Positions 41,901 to 50,725 of a DNA stretch of 64,000 bases are shown piece by piece. The notes under the pieces were generated by a model. That model had not been told where the DNA came from, ran no database searches, and saw nothing but the letters and a program-made list of their open reading frames with translations. The stretch covers positions 5,481,001 through 5,545,000 of the forward strand of contig NZ_CP107904.1 of assembly GCF_036013975.1 (NCBI RefSeq), read 5' to 3'. This stretch comes from Kitasatospora sp. NBC_00458 (lineage in GTDB: Bacteria; Actinomycetota; Actinomycetes; Streptomycetales; Streptomycetaceae). The translations under genes and the position numbers were made by a program. Within the stretch, counting starts at the first letter, position 1. Each line of letters begins with the position of its first letter.

Positions 41901-42167
41901 GCGGTCTACCGCGGAGGTGACGGCGGGTCAGAATTCGGCGGCGCGTCACGCTACGAAGTGGTGGACTGGAAGACGCACCGCGAGGAGACCGCCGATCCGC
42001 TCCAGCTCGCCGTCTACCGGCTCGCCTGGGCCGAACAGGCGGGCGTCCCCCTGGAGCAGGTCACGGCCTCGTTCCTGTACGTCCGCAGTGGCCGGATCGA
42101 ACAACCGACAGGACTTCCCGACCGAAAAGAGTTGGAACGGCTCCTGATCGGGAACAGTGAAGAATGA
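38922..42167 (+). CDS. adnB: UvrD/RecB-type helicase-nuclease, AdnB-like
   Basis: 1081 residues from a GTG that probably lies at or near the 5' end of a leaderless transcript (TACCGT about 7 nt upstream). Helicase motifs include VAGAGSGKTTVMAAR near residue 40, LTFTNKAAGELAER, LLDEYQDTSVAQ, VGDPCQAIYGWRG and LTAHKSKGLEWDVVAVPG. The C-terminal RecB-type nuclease motif is VVDWKTHREETADPLQLAVY near residue 1013. It is the lead motor plus second nuclease of the AdnAB end-resection machine. It follows the AdnA-like gene by 137 bp. The pair is conserved across actinobacteria. Confidence 0.92.
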   Translation: MTAVLSHPDQLKELLGIPFNREQMAAVGAPLEPAVIVAGAGSGKTTVMAARVVWLVGSGAVRPEEVLGLTFTNKAAGELAERVRTALLRLGGPGGPPDEEWGRGAGPEDEPLGEPEISTYHAFAGRLLKEHGLRIGIEPDVRLLADATRFQLAAKVLRTARGPFPALTGTFANLVADLTALDGELAEHLVDPDTLRAHDEGLLDTLATARLTNDDLRAVPAAARARLELLRLVEDYRRRKTAAGLMDFGDQIAAAARLAQQRPEVGALLRGQYRVVLLDEYQDTSVAQRLMLAGLFGAGPDGSPSGHPVTAVGDPCQAIYGWRGASVANLDEFPHHFPRTGGAPAGRFALSENRRSGGRLLAFANRLAAPLRTMHEGVEALRPAPGAEHDGFVRAALLPTHAEEIDWLADSVAHLVRTGTAPGRIAVLCRGGSAFPDIHAALVARDVPVEVVGLGGLLHLPEVADLVAVCEVLQDPTANAALVRLLIGPRWRIGPRDLALLGRRAADLVRTARPDGVEALAAAVAETDPTEVVSLADALETFLDREQPDELPFSAEARVRFARLARELRELRRSLAEPLMDVLHRVLATTGLEVELAASPQALAARRRETLHAFLDVAASFADLDGDPGLAAFLGFLRAAQEHDRGLDAGLPGGEDTVKVLTAHKSKGLEWDVVAVPGLVRGAFPSSTARERWTSTKRVLPHALRGDGATLPDVRDGWNAKSMAAFKAALAEHSGTEELRLGYVAFTRPRALLLASGHWWGPSQKTPRGPSDFLEQLRAHCEEPGNGEVEHWTEPPAKGDVNPALAAPVERPWPLPLDPAAQHARRRVAEVVHRRLAGQPAPEPGPMAPEDRRLVESWDRDLNALTGELERSRRSVREVPLPASLSATQLLRLAADPDGFARDLARPMPRPPQPAARRGTRFHAWVQSRIEPLMLIGPGALPGADDDGIEDEQDLERLKEAFLRTPYADREPYRVETPFHLVLAGRVVRGRIDAVYRGGDGGSEFGGASRYEVVDWKTHREETADPLQLAVYRLAWAEQAGVPLEQVTASFLYVRSGRIEQPTGLPDRKELERLLIGNSEE

Positions 42168-42359
42168 GTCACGGAGAGCATTCAAGTCATCACGGCATCG
42201 GGCGAAACCTGTGCGTAGTGCACGTTTCGCGCCTATTGTGGGGTCGGTAACCGGTCAACCCCCGTACTCCGGCCGCCAGCGAGGCCCGCATTCCCTAACC
42301 CTCAGTCATCACCGCAGGTGCCCCTCGGGCATCGGCGTCTTCTGCTGGAGAGACCGAAG

Positions 42360-43571
42360 TTGAGCGCGACCGGATGGATCAGAGAGCGGTTCGCCGGGCC
42401 GACCCCGGGCACCGCACCCGGCGCTACCGGCACCTGGCCGAGGACGGCACTCACGCTGCCGTTCATCGGCATGGCGCTGGTCGTCGTCCTCGACTACTTC
42501 ACCGACGCCGCGGTCACCGTCGAGCCGGCGCTCACCGCCGTCCCCGCACTGGCCGCGGTGGTCAGCCGACGCACCTGGTACCCGCTGGCCATCGGCGCCT
42601 GCACCGAGGCCGCCGCCTTCCTGATGGCCTTCCACAACGACGTGCTCGGCGAGTCCGTGCACAGTGCCACCGTCTTCGCCATCGTCCTGGTCGCCGCGAT
42701 CGGCTGGGTCAGCGCCACCCTGCGGCTGCGTCAGGAGCAACTCCTCGCCGACGCCCAGCTGGTCGCCTCGATCGCCCGCCGGGTCCTGCTGCGGCCCGTC
42801 CCCGAACGGGTCGGCACCGTCAAGGCCGCCGTCCACTACGAGGCCGCCGCCGCCCACGCCAGGATCGGCGGCGACCTCTACGAGGTCGTCAACACCCGGC
42901 ACGGCGTCCGGGCGGTGGTCGGCGACGTCCGCGGCAAGGGGCTCGGCGCCGTCGAGACCGCCGCGGCCGTGCTCGGGGCCTTCCGCGAGGCGGCCCACCA
43001 GGAGGCCGCCCTCGACCGGGTGGCCGGGTGGCTCGCCGTCAGCCTCGACCGCGCCCTGCACGAGAACGAACACCCGGGCGTGGAGGAGGAGTTCGTCACC
43101 CTCGTCCTGATCGGCGTCCGGCCCGACGGCACCGCCGAGATCGTCAACTGCGGCCACCCGGCCCCGCTGCTGCTGCGCGGCGGCGAGCCGGTGCGGCCGC
43201 TCGAACTCGCCGAGACGGTGCCCCCGCTCGGCGTCCTCGACCCGGCCGACGTCCGGCCGCCGGTGCACCGCGTGCCGCTGCGCCGTGACGACCGGGTGCT
43301 GCTCTTCACCGACGGCGTCATCGAGGCCCGCGACCGGGCGGGCGTCTTCTACCCGCTCGCCGAACGGCTCCCGGTCTGCGCCGAGGGCCGCCCGGTCGAC
43401 GTGCTGCGCCGGCTGCACGAGGACGTGGTCCGCCACGTCGGCCGCCAGCTCGGCGACGACGCCGCCATGCTGCTGCTCCAGTACGACCCGCCGCCGGTGG
43501 CCGACCGTCCCGACCCGGCGGCGCCCGTCCCGCACGTCCCGCACCAGAACGGCCAGTTCTCCCGGCAGTGA
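42360..43571 (+). CDS. Membrane PP2C-type (SpoIIE) serine phosphatase
   Basis: 403 residues from a TTG at 42360 with GGAGAG about 8 nt upstream. An upstream GTG at 42318 has no site. Four predicted transmembrane helices (for example LPFIGMALVVVLDYF and TVFAIVLVAAIGWVSA) are followed by the SpoIIE domain: RVLLRPVPERVGTVKAAVHY, ARIGGDLYEVV, VVGDVRGKGLGAVETAAAVL, VNCGHPAPLLL, LLFTDGVIEARDRAG and GDDAAMLLL. The metal-binding aspartates are intact. Such phosphatases usually dephosphorylate anti-anti-sigma factors in stress or development pathways. No STAS or anti-sigma partner is adjacent. First gene of the accessory insert. Confidence 0.92.
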   Translation: MSATGWIRERFAGPTPGTAPGATGTWPRTALTLPFIGMALVVVLDYFTDAAVTVEPALTAVPALAAVVSRRTWYPLAIGACTEAAAFLMAFHNDVLGESVHSATVFAIVLVAAIGWVSATLRLRQEQLLADAQLVASIARRVLLRPVPERVGTVKAAVHYEAAAAHARIGGDLYEVVNTRHGVRAVVGDVRGKGLGAVETAAAVLGAFREAAHQEAALDRVAGWLAVSLDRALHENEHPGVEEEFVTLVLIGVRPDGTAEIVNCGHPAPLLLRGGEPVRPLELAETVPPLGVLDPADVRPPVHRVPLRRDDRVLLFTDGVIEARDRAGVFYPLAERLPVCAEGRPVDVLRRLHEDVVRHVGRQLGDDAAMLLLQYDPPPVADRPDPAAPVPHVPHQNGQFSRQ

Positions 43572-43680
43572 CGGTCCGGGGCCGGTCGCCCGTCGGCCGC
43601 CCCGGCCGTCCGCCTGCCCGGCCGTCCGCCTCGTCGGTCCCGGCCGCCGGCCCGGCGGTCCGGGCCCGGCGGGCCCGGGG

Positions 43681-44652
43681 TCAGAGCGAGGCCTCGACCA
43701 CCAGCGGACGGTGGTCGGACACCCCGGTGCGCGGTGCGGCGGCCGGGCCGACGGCGGTGCGCGGCACGCCGATCGCCAGCACGTGGTCGAACTGCACCGC
43801 CGGACGGTGCGAGGGGTAGGTGGGCGTCCGGGCGAGGTCGTACCAGCCCTGCAGCCGGGCCCGCGGCTCGCGCACCCGGCGCCGGCGGGCGTCGGTGAAC
43901 CGGGGCCGGGCCCGCCGGGCCGCCCGCAGTTCGCGGACCTTCTCCCGGGGGGCGGTGCGGTCCAGCGCGGCCGCCGAACCGAGGACCGTGCGCGGCACCG
44001 CGCCGATCAGGTTGAAGTCGCCCAGCACCAGGTAGGGCTGGGGCAGGTCGGCGATCCAGCGCCGGATCCCGGCGAGCTGCGCCATGTTCCAGCCCGGCAC
44101 GAACGACAGGTGCGCGGCCACCACCGTGAACGGTCCGCGCCCGCCCTCCAGGACCGCGGCGAGCGCCGCCCGCGGCTCGTCCGGGACGGGCGTGAGCCCG
44201 CGCCGTCCGGCCACCCGCAGGGGCAGTCCGAACGGTGCCGGCGCGAACCGGCGGGCCCGCCAGTGCAGCACCGGCAGCCGGGTCAGCAGCGCCGTGCCGT
44301 ACGAGGGCGGGGCGTCGTCGCCGACCTCGCCCGGTCCGTAGACCCGGAGCCCGGCGGGCACCGAGAGGTCGGGCACCCAGCCGGCCACCGGTGCGGGCCG
44401 GCCGTGCAGGGCGGCGGCGAACCGCCAGTCGGCGGCGCCCATCGCCTTGGCGGCGACGGCGGCCTGGTCGGTGCCGCCGGAGCGGGCCTGGTGGCGGTCC
44501 ACCTCCTGGAGCGCGAGGACGTCGGCGTCCAGCGCGGCCACCGCCTCCGCGAGCGGCCCGCCGGGGTCGTCCGGGTAGGGGCGCGGGGCGCCGTCCGGGG
44601 CGAGCGGCTGACCGTGCAGCAGATTGAAGGTGGCGATGCGCAACTGGCTCAC
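43681..44652 (-). CDS. Endonuclease/exonuclease/phosphatase family protein
   Basis: 323 residues from the GTG at 44652. EEP-fold motifs are visible in order: LRIATFNLLHG (Asn), LALQEVDRHQ (metal-binding Glu), VVAAHLSFVPGW (His), VLGDFNLIG (Asp, Asn) and the terminal GVSDHRPLVVEA (Asp-His). The central part has a basic RAARRARPRFTDARRRRVR segment, consistent with nucleic-acid binding. No signal peptide, so it acts in the cytoplasm. The substrate could be nucleic acid or a phosphoester. Convergent with the SpoIIE gene. Confidence 0.88.
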   Translation of the reverse strand: MSQLRIATFNLLHGQPLAPDGAPRPYPDDPGGPLAEAVAALDADVLALQEVDRHQARSGGTDQAAVAAKAMGAADWRFAAALHGRPAPVAGWVPDLSVPAGLRVYGPGEVGDDAPPSYGTALLTRLPVLHWRARRFAPAPFGLPLRVAGRRGLTPVPDEPRAALAAVLEGGRGPFTVVAAHLSFVPGWNMAQLAGIRRWIADLPQPYLVLGDFNLIGAVPRTVLGSAAALDRTAPREKVRELRAARRARPRFTDARRRRVREPRARLQGWYDLARTPTYPSHRPAVQFDHVLAIGVPRTAVGPAAAPRTGVSDHRPLVVEASL

Positions 44653-44714
44653 ACCGCACGACGGTACCTGCTCGCCGGGGGCCGGTGCGCGGCCGCGGCC
44701 CTGACCGGTCCGGC

Positions 44715-44752
44715 TTGACCCGTCGAGCATACCCGGTATACATACTCGGTAT
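44715..44752 (+). promoter_or_regulatory. PadR promoter with tandem palindromic operator
   Basis: A TTGACC -35 (44715-44720) and TATACA -10 (44737-44742; 16 nt apart) drive a leaderless or near-leaderless padR transcript. Two palindromes ATAC-CCG-GTAT (44729-44739) and ATAC-TCG-GTAT (44742-44752) sit side by side over the -10 and the start codon. This matches the dyad-type operators used by autoregulated PadR repressors. Confidence 0.7.
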
Positions 44753-45383
44753 GTCCATCCGTCACGGCCTGCTCGCCCTGCTCGACCAGGGCCCGCGTTA
44801 CGGCTACCAGCTGCGAACCGAGTTCGAGGCGCGCACCGGCGCCACCTGGCCGCTCAACGTCGGCCAGGTCTACACCACCCTCGCCCGCCTGGAGCGCGAC
44901 GGGCTGGTCGTCCCCGCGGGGGAGGACGACGAGGGACACCAGTTCTACGCCGTCACCGACGCCGGCCGGGCCGAACTGCGGACCTGGTTCGACAGCCCGG
45001 TGCCGCGCACCAACCCGCCGCGCGACGAACTCGCCATCAAGCTCGCGATGGCCGTCACCGTCCCGGGCGTGGACGTGCCCGCCGTCGTCCAGGGCCAGCG
45101 CCGGCACAGCATCAAGGCGCTCCAGGACTACACCCGGCTCAAGGCCCGCGCCCTCGCGGGCACCGAGGCCGCCGGGCACGACACCGCCGGGGCCGACCTC
45201 GCCTGGCTGCTCGTCCTCGAACAGCTCATCTTCCAGACCGAGGCCGAGGTCCGCTGGCTCGACCACTGCGAGACCCGGCTCGCCCGGCGCGCGGAGGTCG
45301 AACAGGCCCGCGCCGCCGAGAACCGGCAGAGCGAGCCCGCGCCCCCGACCTCCCGGCTCGGACGCCGCCGCACCAGGACCTGA
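44751..45383 (+). CDS. PadR family transcriptional regulator
   Basis: 211 residues from the ATG at 44751, which lies inside the second operator palindrome. The winged helix starts SIRHGLLALLDQGPRYGYQL and continues with WPLNVGQVYTTLARLERDGL and the wing GHQFYAVTDAGR. The C-terminal helical region (about 100-190) is the dimerisation domain of PadR subfamily 2. It most likely represses itself and the ABC exporter that follows 110 bp downstream, with release by an exported compound. The inducer is unknown. Confidence 0.93.
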   Translation: MSIRHGLLALLDQGPRYGYQLRTEFEARTGATWPLNVGQVYTTLARLERDGLVVPAGEDDEGHQFYAVTDAGRAELRTWFDSPVPRTNPPRDELAIKLAMAVTVPGVDVPAVVQGQRRHSIKALQDYTRLKARALAGTEAAGHDTAGADLAWLLVLEQLIFQTEAEVRWLDHCETRLARRAEVEQARAAENRQSEPAPPTSRLGRRRTRT

Positions 45384-45492
45384 GCCGCCCCGGCGGCCCA
45401 CCCCGTACGGACCCGACCACGCCGTACGGACCCACGAACCACCGGTCCGCCGCACCACACGGGCGGCGGGCCCCGTCACAGCAGGGGGAAGT

Positions 45493-46266
45493 GTGTCCCA
45501 CACCGATCCGACCAGGGCCGGCCGCAGCGCGGTCCTGCACCTGGACAACGTCACCCGCGTCCACGGGCAGGGAGCCGCCGAGGTGCAGGCGCTGCGCGGC
45601 GTCGACCTCAAGGTGCACCCCGGCGAGTTCGTCGCCGTCATGGGCCCCTCCGGCTCCGGCAAGTCCACCCTGCTGACCCTCGCGGGCGGCCTGGACACCC
45701 CCAGCACCGGCCAGGTCCTCGTCGAGGGCGTCGCCCTCGGCGGACTCGACCGCAAGCGGCTCGCCGAGGTCCGCCGCCGCTCGGTCGGCTACGTCTTCCA
45801 GGACTACAACCTGATACCGGCGCTCACCGCCGCCGAGAACATCTCCCTCCCGCGCGAACTCGACGGCCTCTCCGGCCGCGCCGCCCGCCGCGAGGCGCTC
45901 GCCGCCCTGGAGGAGCTCGGCATCCCCGAGCTCGCCGACCGCTTCCCCGACGACATGTCCGGCGGCCAGCAGCAGCGCGTCGCCATCGCCCGCGCCCTCA
46001 TCGGCGACCGCCGCCTCGTCCTCGCCGACGAACCCACCGGCGCCCTCGACTCCACCACCGGGGAGTCGGTCCTCGCGGTCCTGCGCGCCCGCTGCGACGA
46101 GGGCGCCGCCGCCATGATGGTCACCCACGAGCCCCGGCACGCCGCCTGGGCCGACCGCGTCGTCTTCCTCCGCGACGGCCGGATGGTCGACGAGAGCATC
46201 AGCCAGGACGCCGGAAGCCTCCTCGTCGCCGCCGCGGCCAACGCGAAGGGCCCGGTGGAACGGTGA
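45493..46266 (+). CDS. ABC transporter ATP-binding protein (LolD/MacB type)
   Basis: 257 residues from a GTG preceded by AGGGGGAA. Walker A is GPSGSGKSTLL, the Q-loop VGYVFQDYNLIP, the signature DMSGGQQQRVAIARALIGD, Walker B LVLADEPTGALDS and the H-loop MMVTHEPRHAAWADRVV. The LALADEPTG-like Walker B and the short size place it with FtsX/MacB-linked ATPases that power mechanotransmission rather than classical transport. Its stop overlaps the permease start (GTGA). Part of the padR-controlled exporter. Confidence 0.95.
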   Translation: MSHTDPTRAGRSAVLHLDNVTRVHGQGAAEVQALRGVDLKVHPGEFVAVMGPSGSGKSTLLTLAGGLDTPSTGQVLVEGVALGGLDRKRLAEVRRRSVGYVFQDYNLIPALTAAENISLPRELDGLSGRAARREALAALEELGIPELADRFPDDMSGGQQQRVAIARALIGDRRLVLADEPTGALDSTTGESVLAVLRARCDEGAAAMMVTHEPRHAAWADRVVFLRDGRMVDESISQDAGSLLVAAAANAKGPVER

Positions 46267-49145
46267 AGCTCAGCGCCTGGCGGGTGGCCCTGCGCATCGC
46301 CCGCCGTGACGCCCTGCGCGCCAAGGGCCGCAGCGCCCTCGTCGTCGCCATGGTCGCCCTGCCCGTCCTCGGTGTCGCCGGCGCCGACGTGGTCTTCCGC
46401 AGCGCCGAACTCGATCCGGGCGAGAAGGTCGTCCGCACCATGGGCCAGTCCGCGGCCGAGCTCAACATGCTCGAACGCGGCTCCCTCGTGCTCCAGCCGC
46501 CGGACCCGGAGGCCGACTTCCACATCGAGAGCCCCGACGACGACCGGAAGCCGGGCGAACAGCCCCACTACACCCCCGAGCAGCGGCGCAGCCTCGACAC
46601 CGAGCCCGCCGAACTCGCGAAGCAGCTCCTGCCGCCCGGCGCCACCCTCGTGCCGGTGCGCCAGGGCCCCTACACCGCCACCAGCACCCGCGAGGGCCTC
46701 ACCAACGTCCGGACCGTCGAGGCCGACCTCGCCGACCCGGTCTGGCGCGGCCGGATCGAACTCGTCGAGGGCCGGGCCCCGAGCGCCGACCACGAGGTCG
46801 CCGTCACCCGGGACTTCCTCGACCGCGCCGGCCTGCGCCTCGGCGACCAGACCTCGCCGCGCGGCCTCGAAGCCACCCCCTTCACCATCACCGGTGTCGC
46901 CGAGTACCCCGAGGACCTGCGCTCCTCCACCGTCATCGGCCGGCCCGGCGCCCTGGTCGCCCCGCTCGCCAAGCTGCCCGGCGCCGACCAGTTCCGCGGG
47001 CGCGGCGCCTCCTCCGACGGCGACAGCCGCTGGCTGGTCAAGCTCCCCGCCGGGACCGTCATCGACTGGCCCAAGGTCCTGGAGCTCAACAAGTACGGCT
47101 TCACCGTCAGCTCCCGCGCGGTCCTGCTCGACCCGCCGGCCCGCGCCGACGTGCCCTTCTACGCCTACCAGGACAGCCGGGGCGGCGGCTCGACCCCGTT
47201 CTTCGACAAGACCTCCGTCGTCATCCTGGCGACCGTCGCCGGCATGGCCCTGCTGGAGATCGTGCTCCTCGCGGGCCCCGCCTTCGCCGTCGGGGCCAGG
47301 CGCTCCCGGCGGCAGCTGGGCCTGCTCGCCGCCGGCGGCGGTGACCGCGCCAACGTCCGGGCCGTCGTCCTCGGCGGCGGCGTCGTCCTCGGCCTCACCG
47401 GCGCGGCCGTCGGCCTCGTCACGGGCATCGGCCTGGTCGCCCTGCTGCGGGGCTATGCCGAGGGCTACGCCGGGACGCGGTTCGGGCACTTCGACCTGCA
47501 GCCGCTCGACCTGGCCGGCATCCTGCTGATCGGCCTCGTCACCGGCCTCCTGGCCGCCGTCGTGCCCGCCGTCCAGGCCTCCCGCCAGGACGTCGTGGCC
47601 GCGCTCACCGGCCGGGACAGCCTCAAGCCGCCGAGCCGCAAGCTCGCCCTGCTCGGCCTGGCGATGCTCGGCTCCGGCTCCGCCCTCGCCCTGTTCGGCG
47701 CGACCGGGGGCTTCGGCAGCCGCTCGATGGCCGTCCTGGGCGGCTCGGTCGTCGCCGAACTCGGCATGGTCGCCCTCACCCCCTACCTGGTCGGCCTCTT
47801 CGGGCGGATCGGCCGCTGGCTGCCGCTCGGCCCCCGCCTCGCGCTGCGCGACTCCGTCCGCCACCGCGGCCGCACCGCGCCCGCCGTCGCCGCCGTGATG
47901 GCCGCCGTCGCCGGGTCCGTGGCCGTCGGCGTCTACGTGGCCAGCAGCGACGAGCAGCACCGCCGCGAGTACACCGCCTCCGGCCCCGCCAACGCGGTCA
48001 TCGTGGCCAGCGGCTGGGGTGCCTCCTCCGACGGTTCGATGCTGCCGAAGATGCGCGGCGCCGTCCAGGACAGCATCCCCGCCCTCGGCAAGCGCGCCGA
48101 CGTCGGGCGCGTCAACTACAAGGGCGACTGCATGGCCCGCGGCGGCACCTGCGGCCACGTCGCCGTCGTCCTGCCCGAGGAGCTGCGCTGCCCGGTCTGG
48201 GGCCGGCGGTCCGTCATGATCGCGGGCGAGACCGAGCGACTGCTGCGCGAGGACCCGCGCTGCAGGCAGGAGACGATCTCGCACGGCAGCGTCTTCGGCG
48301 CGGTCCAGGCGGGCGACGCCGAACTGCTGCACAACCTCTACGGCTCCACCGACCCGGCCGGCGCGCAGGCGCTCGCCGCGGGCAAGGCCGTGGTCTTCGA
48401 CCAGCGCTTCATCAAGGACGGGAAGGTCACGCTCGAACTCACCGAGCCGGACGACCCGAACCAGCCGCCCACCCCCGACACGGAGCCGGTCGTCCACCCG
48501 GTCACCGTCGAGGCCGTCCACGTCGCGGCGCCGGTCGAGGCCGGCGGCGACGTCGTGCTCGGCTCCGGGACCGCCGCCCGGCTCGGCCTCACCACCAGTG
48601 ACGCCGGCTCGGTCTGGCTGCCCGCGGACGCGCCGACCGAGGGGGCGGAGCAGAAGGCCCGCGCCGCCCTCGCCAAGCTGTCCGACGGCACCGACCTGGA
48701 GGTCGAACGCGGCTACCGCTCCGACGGCGACCTCGTCACCCTCGGGCTCACCGGCTTCGCGGGCCTGGTCGCCCTCGGCGCCGCGGGCATCGCCACCGGC
48801 CTCGCGGCCGCCGACTCCCAGCGCGACCTGACCACCCTCGCGGCGGTCGGCGCGGCACCCCGGATCCGGCGCACCCTCTCCGGCTTCCAGTGCGGCGTGA
48901 TCGCCGCGATGGGCGCCCTGCTCGGGGCCGCCGCCGGGATCGTGCCCGCGGTGGCACTGCGCAAGGTCGAGGCGGCCTCGATGAGCTACCCGGGGATGAG
49001 CCTCCAGGAGGAGGCGGCCAAGGGCGTCGTGGTCTTCCCCTGGCTCAACGTCACGGGCACCGTCGTGCTGCTGCCGCTGCTCGCGGTGGTGCTGGCCGCC
49101 CTGCTCACCCGCTCGCGGATCTCGCTGCTGCGCCGCTCCGGCTGA
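46263..49145 (+). CDS. ABC transporter permease, FtsX family
   Basis: 960 residues from a GTG overlapping the ATPase stop. An N-terminal helix (SALVVAMVALPVLGVAGADV) is followed by a periplasmic domain of about 270 residues. A first three-helix FtsX block comes next (VILATVAGMALLEIVLLAGP through GILLIGLVTGLLAAVVPAVQ). A central helix precedes a second extracytoplasmic domain, and the last FtsX block starts about residue 820 (VTLGLTGFAGLVALGAAGIA). The extracytoplasmic domains contain a few cysteines (KGDCMARGGTCGH). Likely exports an antibiotic or peptide, or remodels the envelope. Confidence 0.92.
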   Translation: MKLSAWRVALRIARRDALRAKGRSALVVAMVALPVLGVAGADVVFRSAELDPGEKVVRTMGQSAAELNMLERGSLVLQPPDPEADFHIESPDDDRKPGEQPHYTPEQRRSLDTEPAELAKQLLPPGATLVPVRQGPYTATSTREGLTNVRTVEADLADPVWRGRIELVEGRAPSADHEVAVTRDFLDRAGLRLGDQTSPRGLEATPFTITGVAEYPEDLRSSTVIGRPGALVAPLAKLPGADQFRGRGASSDGDSRWLVKLPAGTVIDWPKVLELNKYGFTVSSRAVLLDPPARADVPFYAYQDSRGGGSTPFFDKTSVVILATVAGMALLEIVLLAGPAFAVGARRSRRQLGLLAAGGGDRANVRAVVLGGGVVLGLTGAAVGLVTGIGLVALLRGYAEGYAGTRFGHFDLQPLDLAGILLIGLVTGLLAAVVPAVQASRQDVVAALTGRDSLKPPSRKLALLGLAMLGSGSALALFGATGGFGSRSMAVLGGSVVAELGMVALTPYLVGLFGRIGRWLPLGPRLALRDSVRHRGRTAPAVAAVMAAVAGSVAVGVYVASSDEQHRREYTASGPANAVIVASGWGASSDGSMLPKMRGAVQDSIPALGKRADVGRVNYKGDCMARGGTCGHVAVVLPEELRCPVWGRRSVMIAGETERLLREDPRCRQETISHGSVFGAVQAGDAELLHNLYGSTDPAGAQALAAGKAVVFDQRFIKDGKVTLELTEPDDPNQPPTPDTEPVVHPVTVEAVHVAAPVEAGGDVVLGSGTAARLGLTTSDAGSVWLPADAPTEGAEQKARAALAKLSDGTDLEVERGYRSDGDLVTLGLTGFAGLVALGAAGIATGLAAADSQRDLTTLAAVGAAPRIRRTLSGFQCGVIAAMGALLGAAAGIVPAVALRKVEAASMSYPGMSLQEEAAKGVVVFPWLNVTGTVVLLPLLAVVLAALLTRSRISLLRRSG

Positions 49146-49279
49146 GCACCGTGCCGTCCCCGTCGCCCCCGGTCGCCGCCCCCGTGCGGCCGGGGGTGAC
49201 GGACGTTACAGGCCTTCCGGTGTCCACCGGCCGGGACCGGGGCCCGTCCGACCCGCACGGGCGAACTAAAGTCGTCCGT

Positions 49280-50692
49280 ATGACGAGAACCCCGGACAGC
49301 GTCGTCCGCTCCTTCATCGACCAGCACCAGGCCGCCTTCCTCGCGGACCTCGCCGACTGGCTCCGCATCCCCTCGGTCTCCGCCGACCCCGGCCGGGCCG
49401 ACGACGTGCGCCGCTCCGCCGAGTGGCTGGCCGCGAAGCTGCGCGACACCGGCTTCCCGGTGGCCGAGGTGTGGGAGACGGACGGCCTCCCGGCGGTCTT
49501 CGCCGAGTGGTCCTCCGGGGACCCGTCCGCGCCGACCGTGCTGGTCTACGGGCACCACGACGTGCAGCCGGCGGCGAAGGAGGACGGCTGGGCGACCGAG
49601 CCGTTCGAGCCGACCGTGGTCGGGAAGCAGCTGTTCGCCCGCGGCGCCGCGGACGACAAGGGCCAGGTCTTCTTCCACACCCTCGGGGTGCGGGCCCACC
49701 TGGCCGCGACCGGCCGCACCGCGCCGGCCGTCAACCTCAAGCTGCTGATCGAGGGCGAGGAGGAGTCCGGCTCGCCGAACTTCGCCGACCTGGTCCGGCG
49801 CGAGGCCGGGCGGCTGGCCGCCGACGTCGTGGTCATCTCGGACACCGGGATGTGGTCCGAGACCACACCGACCGTCTGCACCGGCATGCGCGGCCTGGCC
49901 GACGCCCAGATCGACCTCTACGGGCCCGAGACCGACATCCACTCCGGCTCGTTCGGCGGGGCCGTGCCGAACCCGGCCGCCGTCGCCGCCGAGCTGGCCG
50001 CCGGGCTGCACGACGCCGACCGCCGGGTCGCCGTCCCCGGCTTCTACGACGGCGTGATCGAGCTGACCGAGCGCGAGCGCGAGCTCTTCGCCGAGCTGCC
50101 CTTCGACGAGGCGCAGTGGCTGAAGGTCGCCAAGTCGTCCGGCACCCTCGGCGAGGCCGGCTACTCCACCCTGGAGCGGATCTGGGCCCGCCCGACCGCC
50201 GAGGTCAACGGCATCTGGGGCGGCTACACCGGACCCGGCGGCAAGACCATCGTGCCCGCCTCGGCGCACCTCAAGCTCTCCTTCCGGCTGGTCGCCGGAC
50301 AGGAGGTGGAGAAGGTCCGGGAGGCCGTCCGGGAGTGGGTGGCCGCCCGGGTGCCGGAGGGCATCCGGTACGAGCTGGTCTTCCCGGGCGCGACCCGGCC
50401 GTGCCTGACCCCGCTCGACCACCCGGCGCTGGAGTCCACCGTCCGGGCGATGGGGCGGGCCTTCGAACAGCGGATCCTCTTCACCCGGGAGGGCGGGTCC
50501 GGCCCGGCCGCCGACCTGCAGGACGTGCTCGGCGCGCCGGTGCTCTTCCTCGGCATCTCGGTGCCCTCGGACGGCTGGCACTCGGTCGACGAGAAGGTCG
50601 AGCTGGACCTGCTGGCCAAGGGTGTGGAGACGGCCGCCTACCTCTGGGCCGACCTGGCCGAGAACTGGCGCCCGGGCAGTGCGAGCGAGTGA
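49280..50692 (+). CDS. M20 family dipeptidase
   Basis: 470 residues from the ATG at 49280. A TAAAGT -10 box 7 nt upstream suggests a leaderless mRNA. M20 metal ligands are visible: VYGHHDVQPA (His), GAADDKGQVFF (bridging Asp), LIEGEEESGSP (general-base Glu and metal Glu), VVISDTGMW (Asp), and the last His around LDHP or WHSVDE. A dimerisation lid domain lies in between. It hydrolyses dipeptides or N-acyl amino acids in the cytoplasm with two zinc ions. In other streptomycetes it directly follows the adnB-like gene, to my recollection, which marks 42.3-49.2 kb as inserted. Confidence 0.9.
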   Translation: MTRTPDSVVRSFIDQHQAAFLADLADWLRIPSVSADPGRADDVRRSAEWLAAKLRDTGFPVAEVWETDGLPAVFAEWSSGDPSAPTVLVYGHHDVQPAAKEDGWATEPFEPTVVGKQLFARGAADDKGQVFFHTLGVRAHLAATGRTAPAVNLKLLIEGEEESGSPNFADLVRREAGRLAADVVVISDTGMWSETTPTVCTGMRGLADAQIDLYGPETDIHSGSFGGAVPNPAAVAAELAAGLHDADRRVAVPGFYDGVIELTERERELFAELPFDEAQWLKVAKSSGTLGEAGYSTLERIWARPTAEVNGIWGGYTGPGGKTIVPASAHLKLSFRLVAGQEVEKVREAVREWVAARVPEGIRYELVFPGATRPCLTPLDHPALESTVRAMGRAFEQRILFTREGGSGPAADLQDVLGAPVLFLGISVPSDGWHSVDEKVELDLLAKGVETAAYLWADLAENWRPGSASE

Positions 50693-50725
50693 ACCCGAAC
50701 CGTCCGGAAGACTCATCACGTGGGG

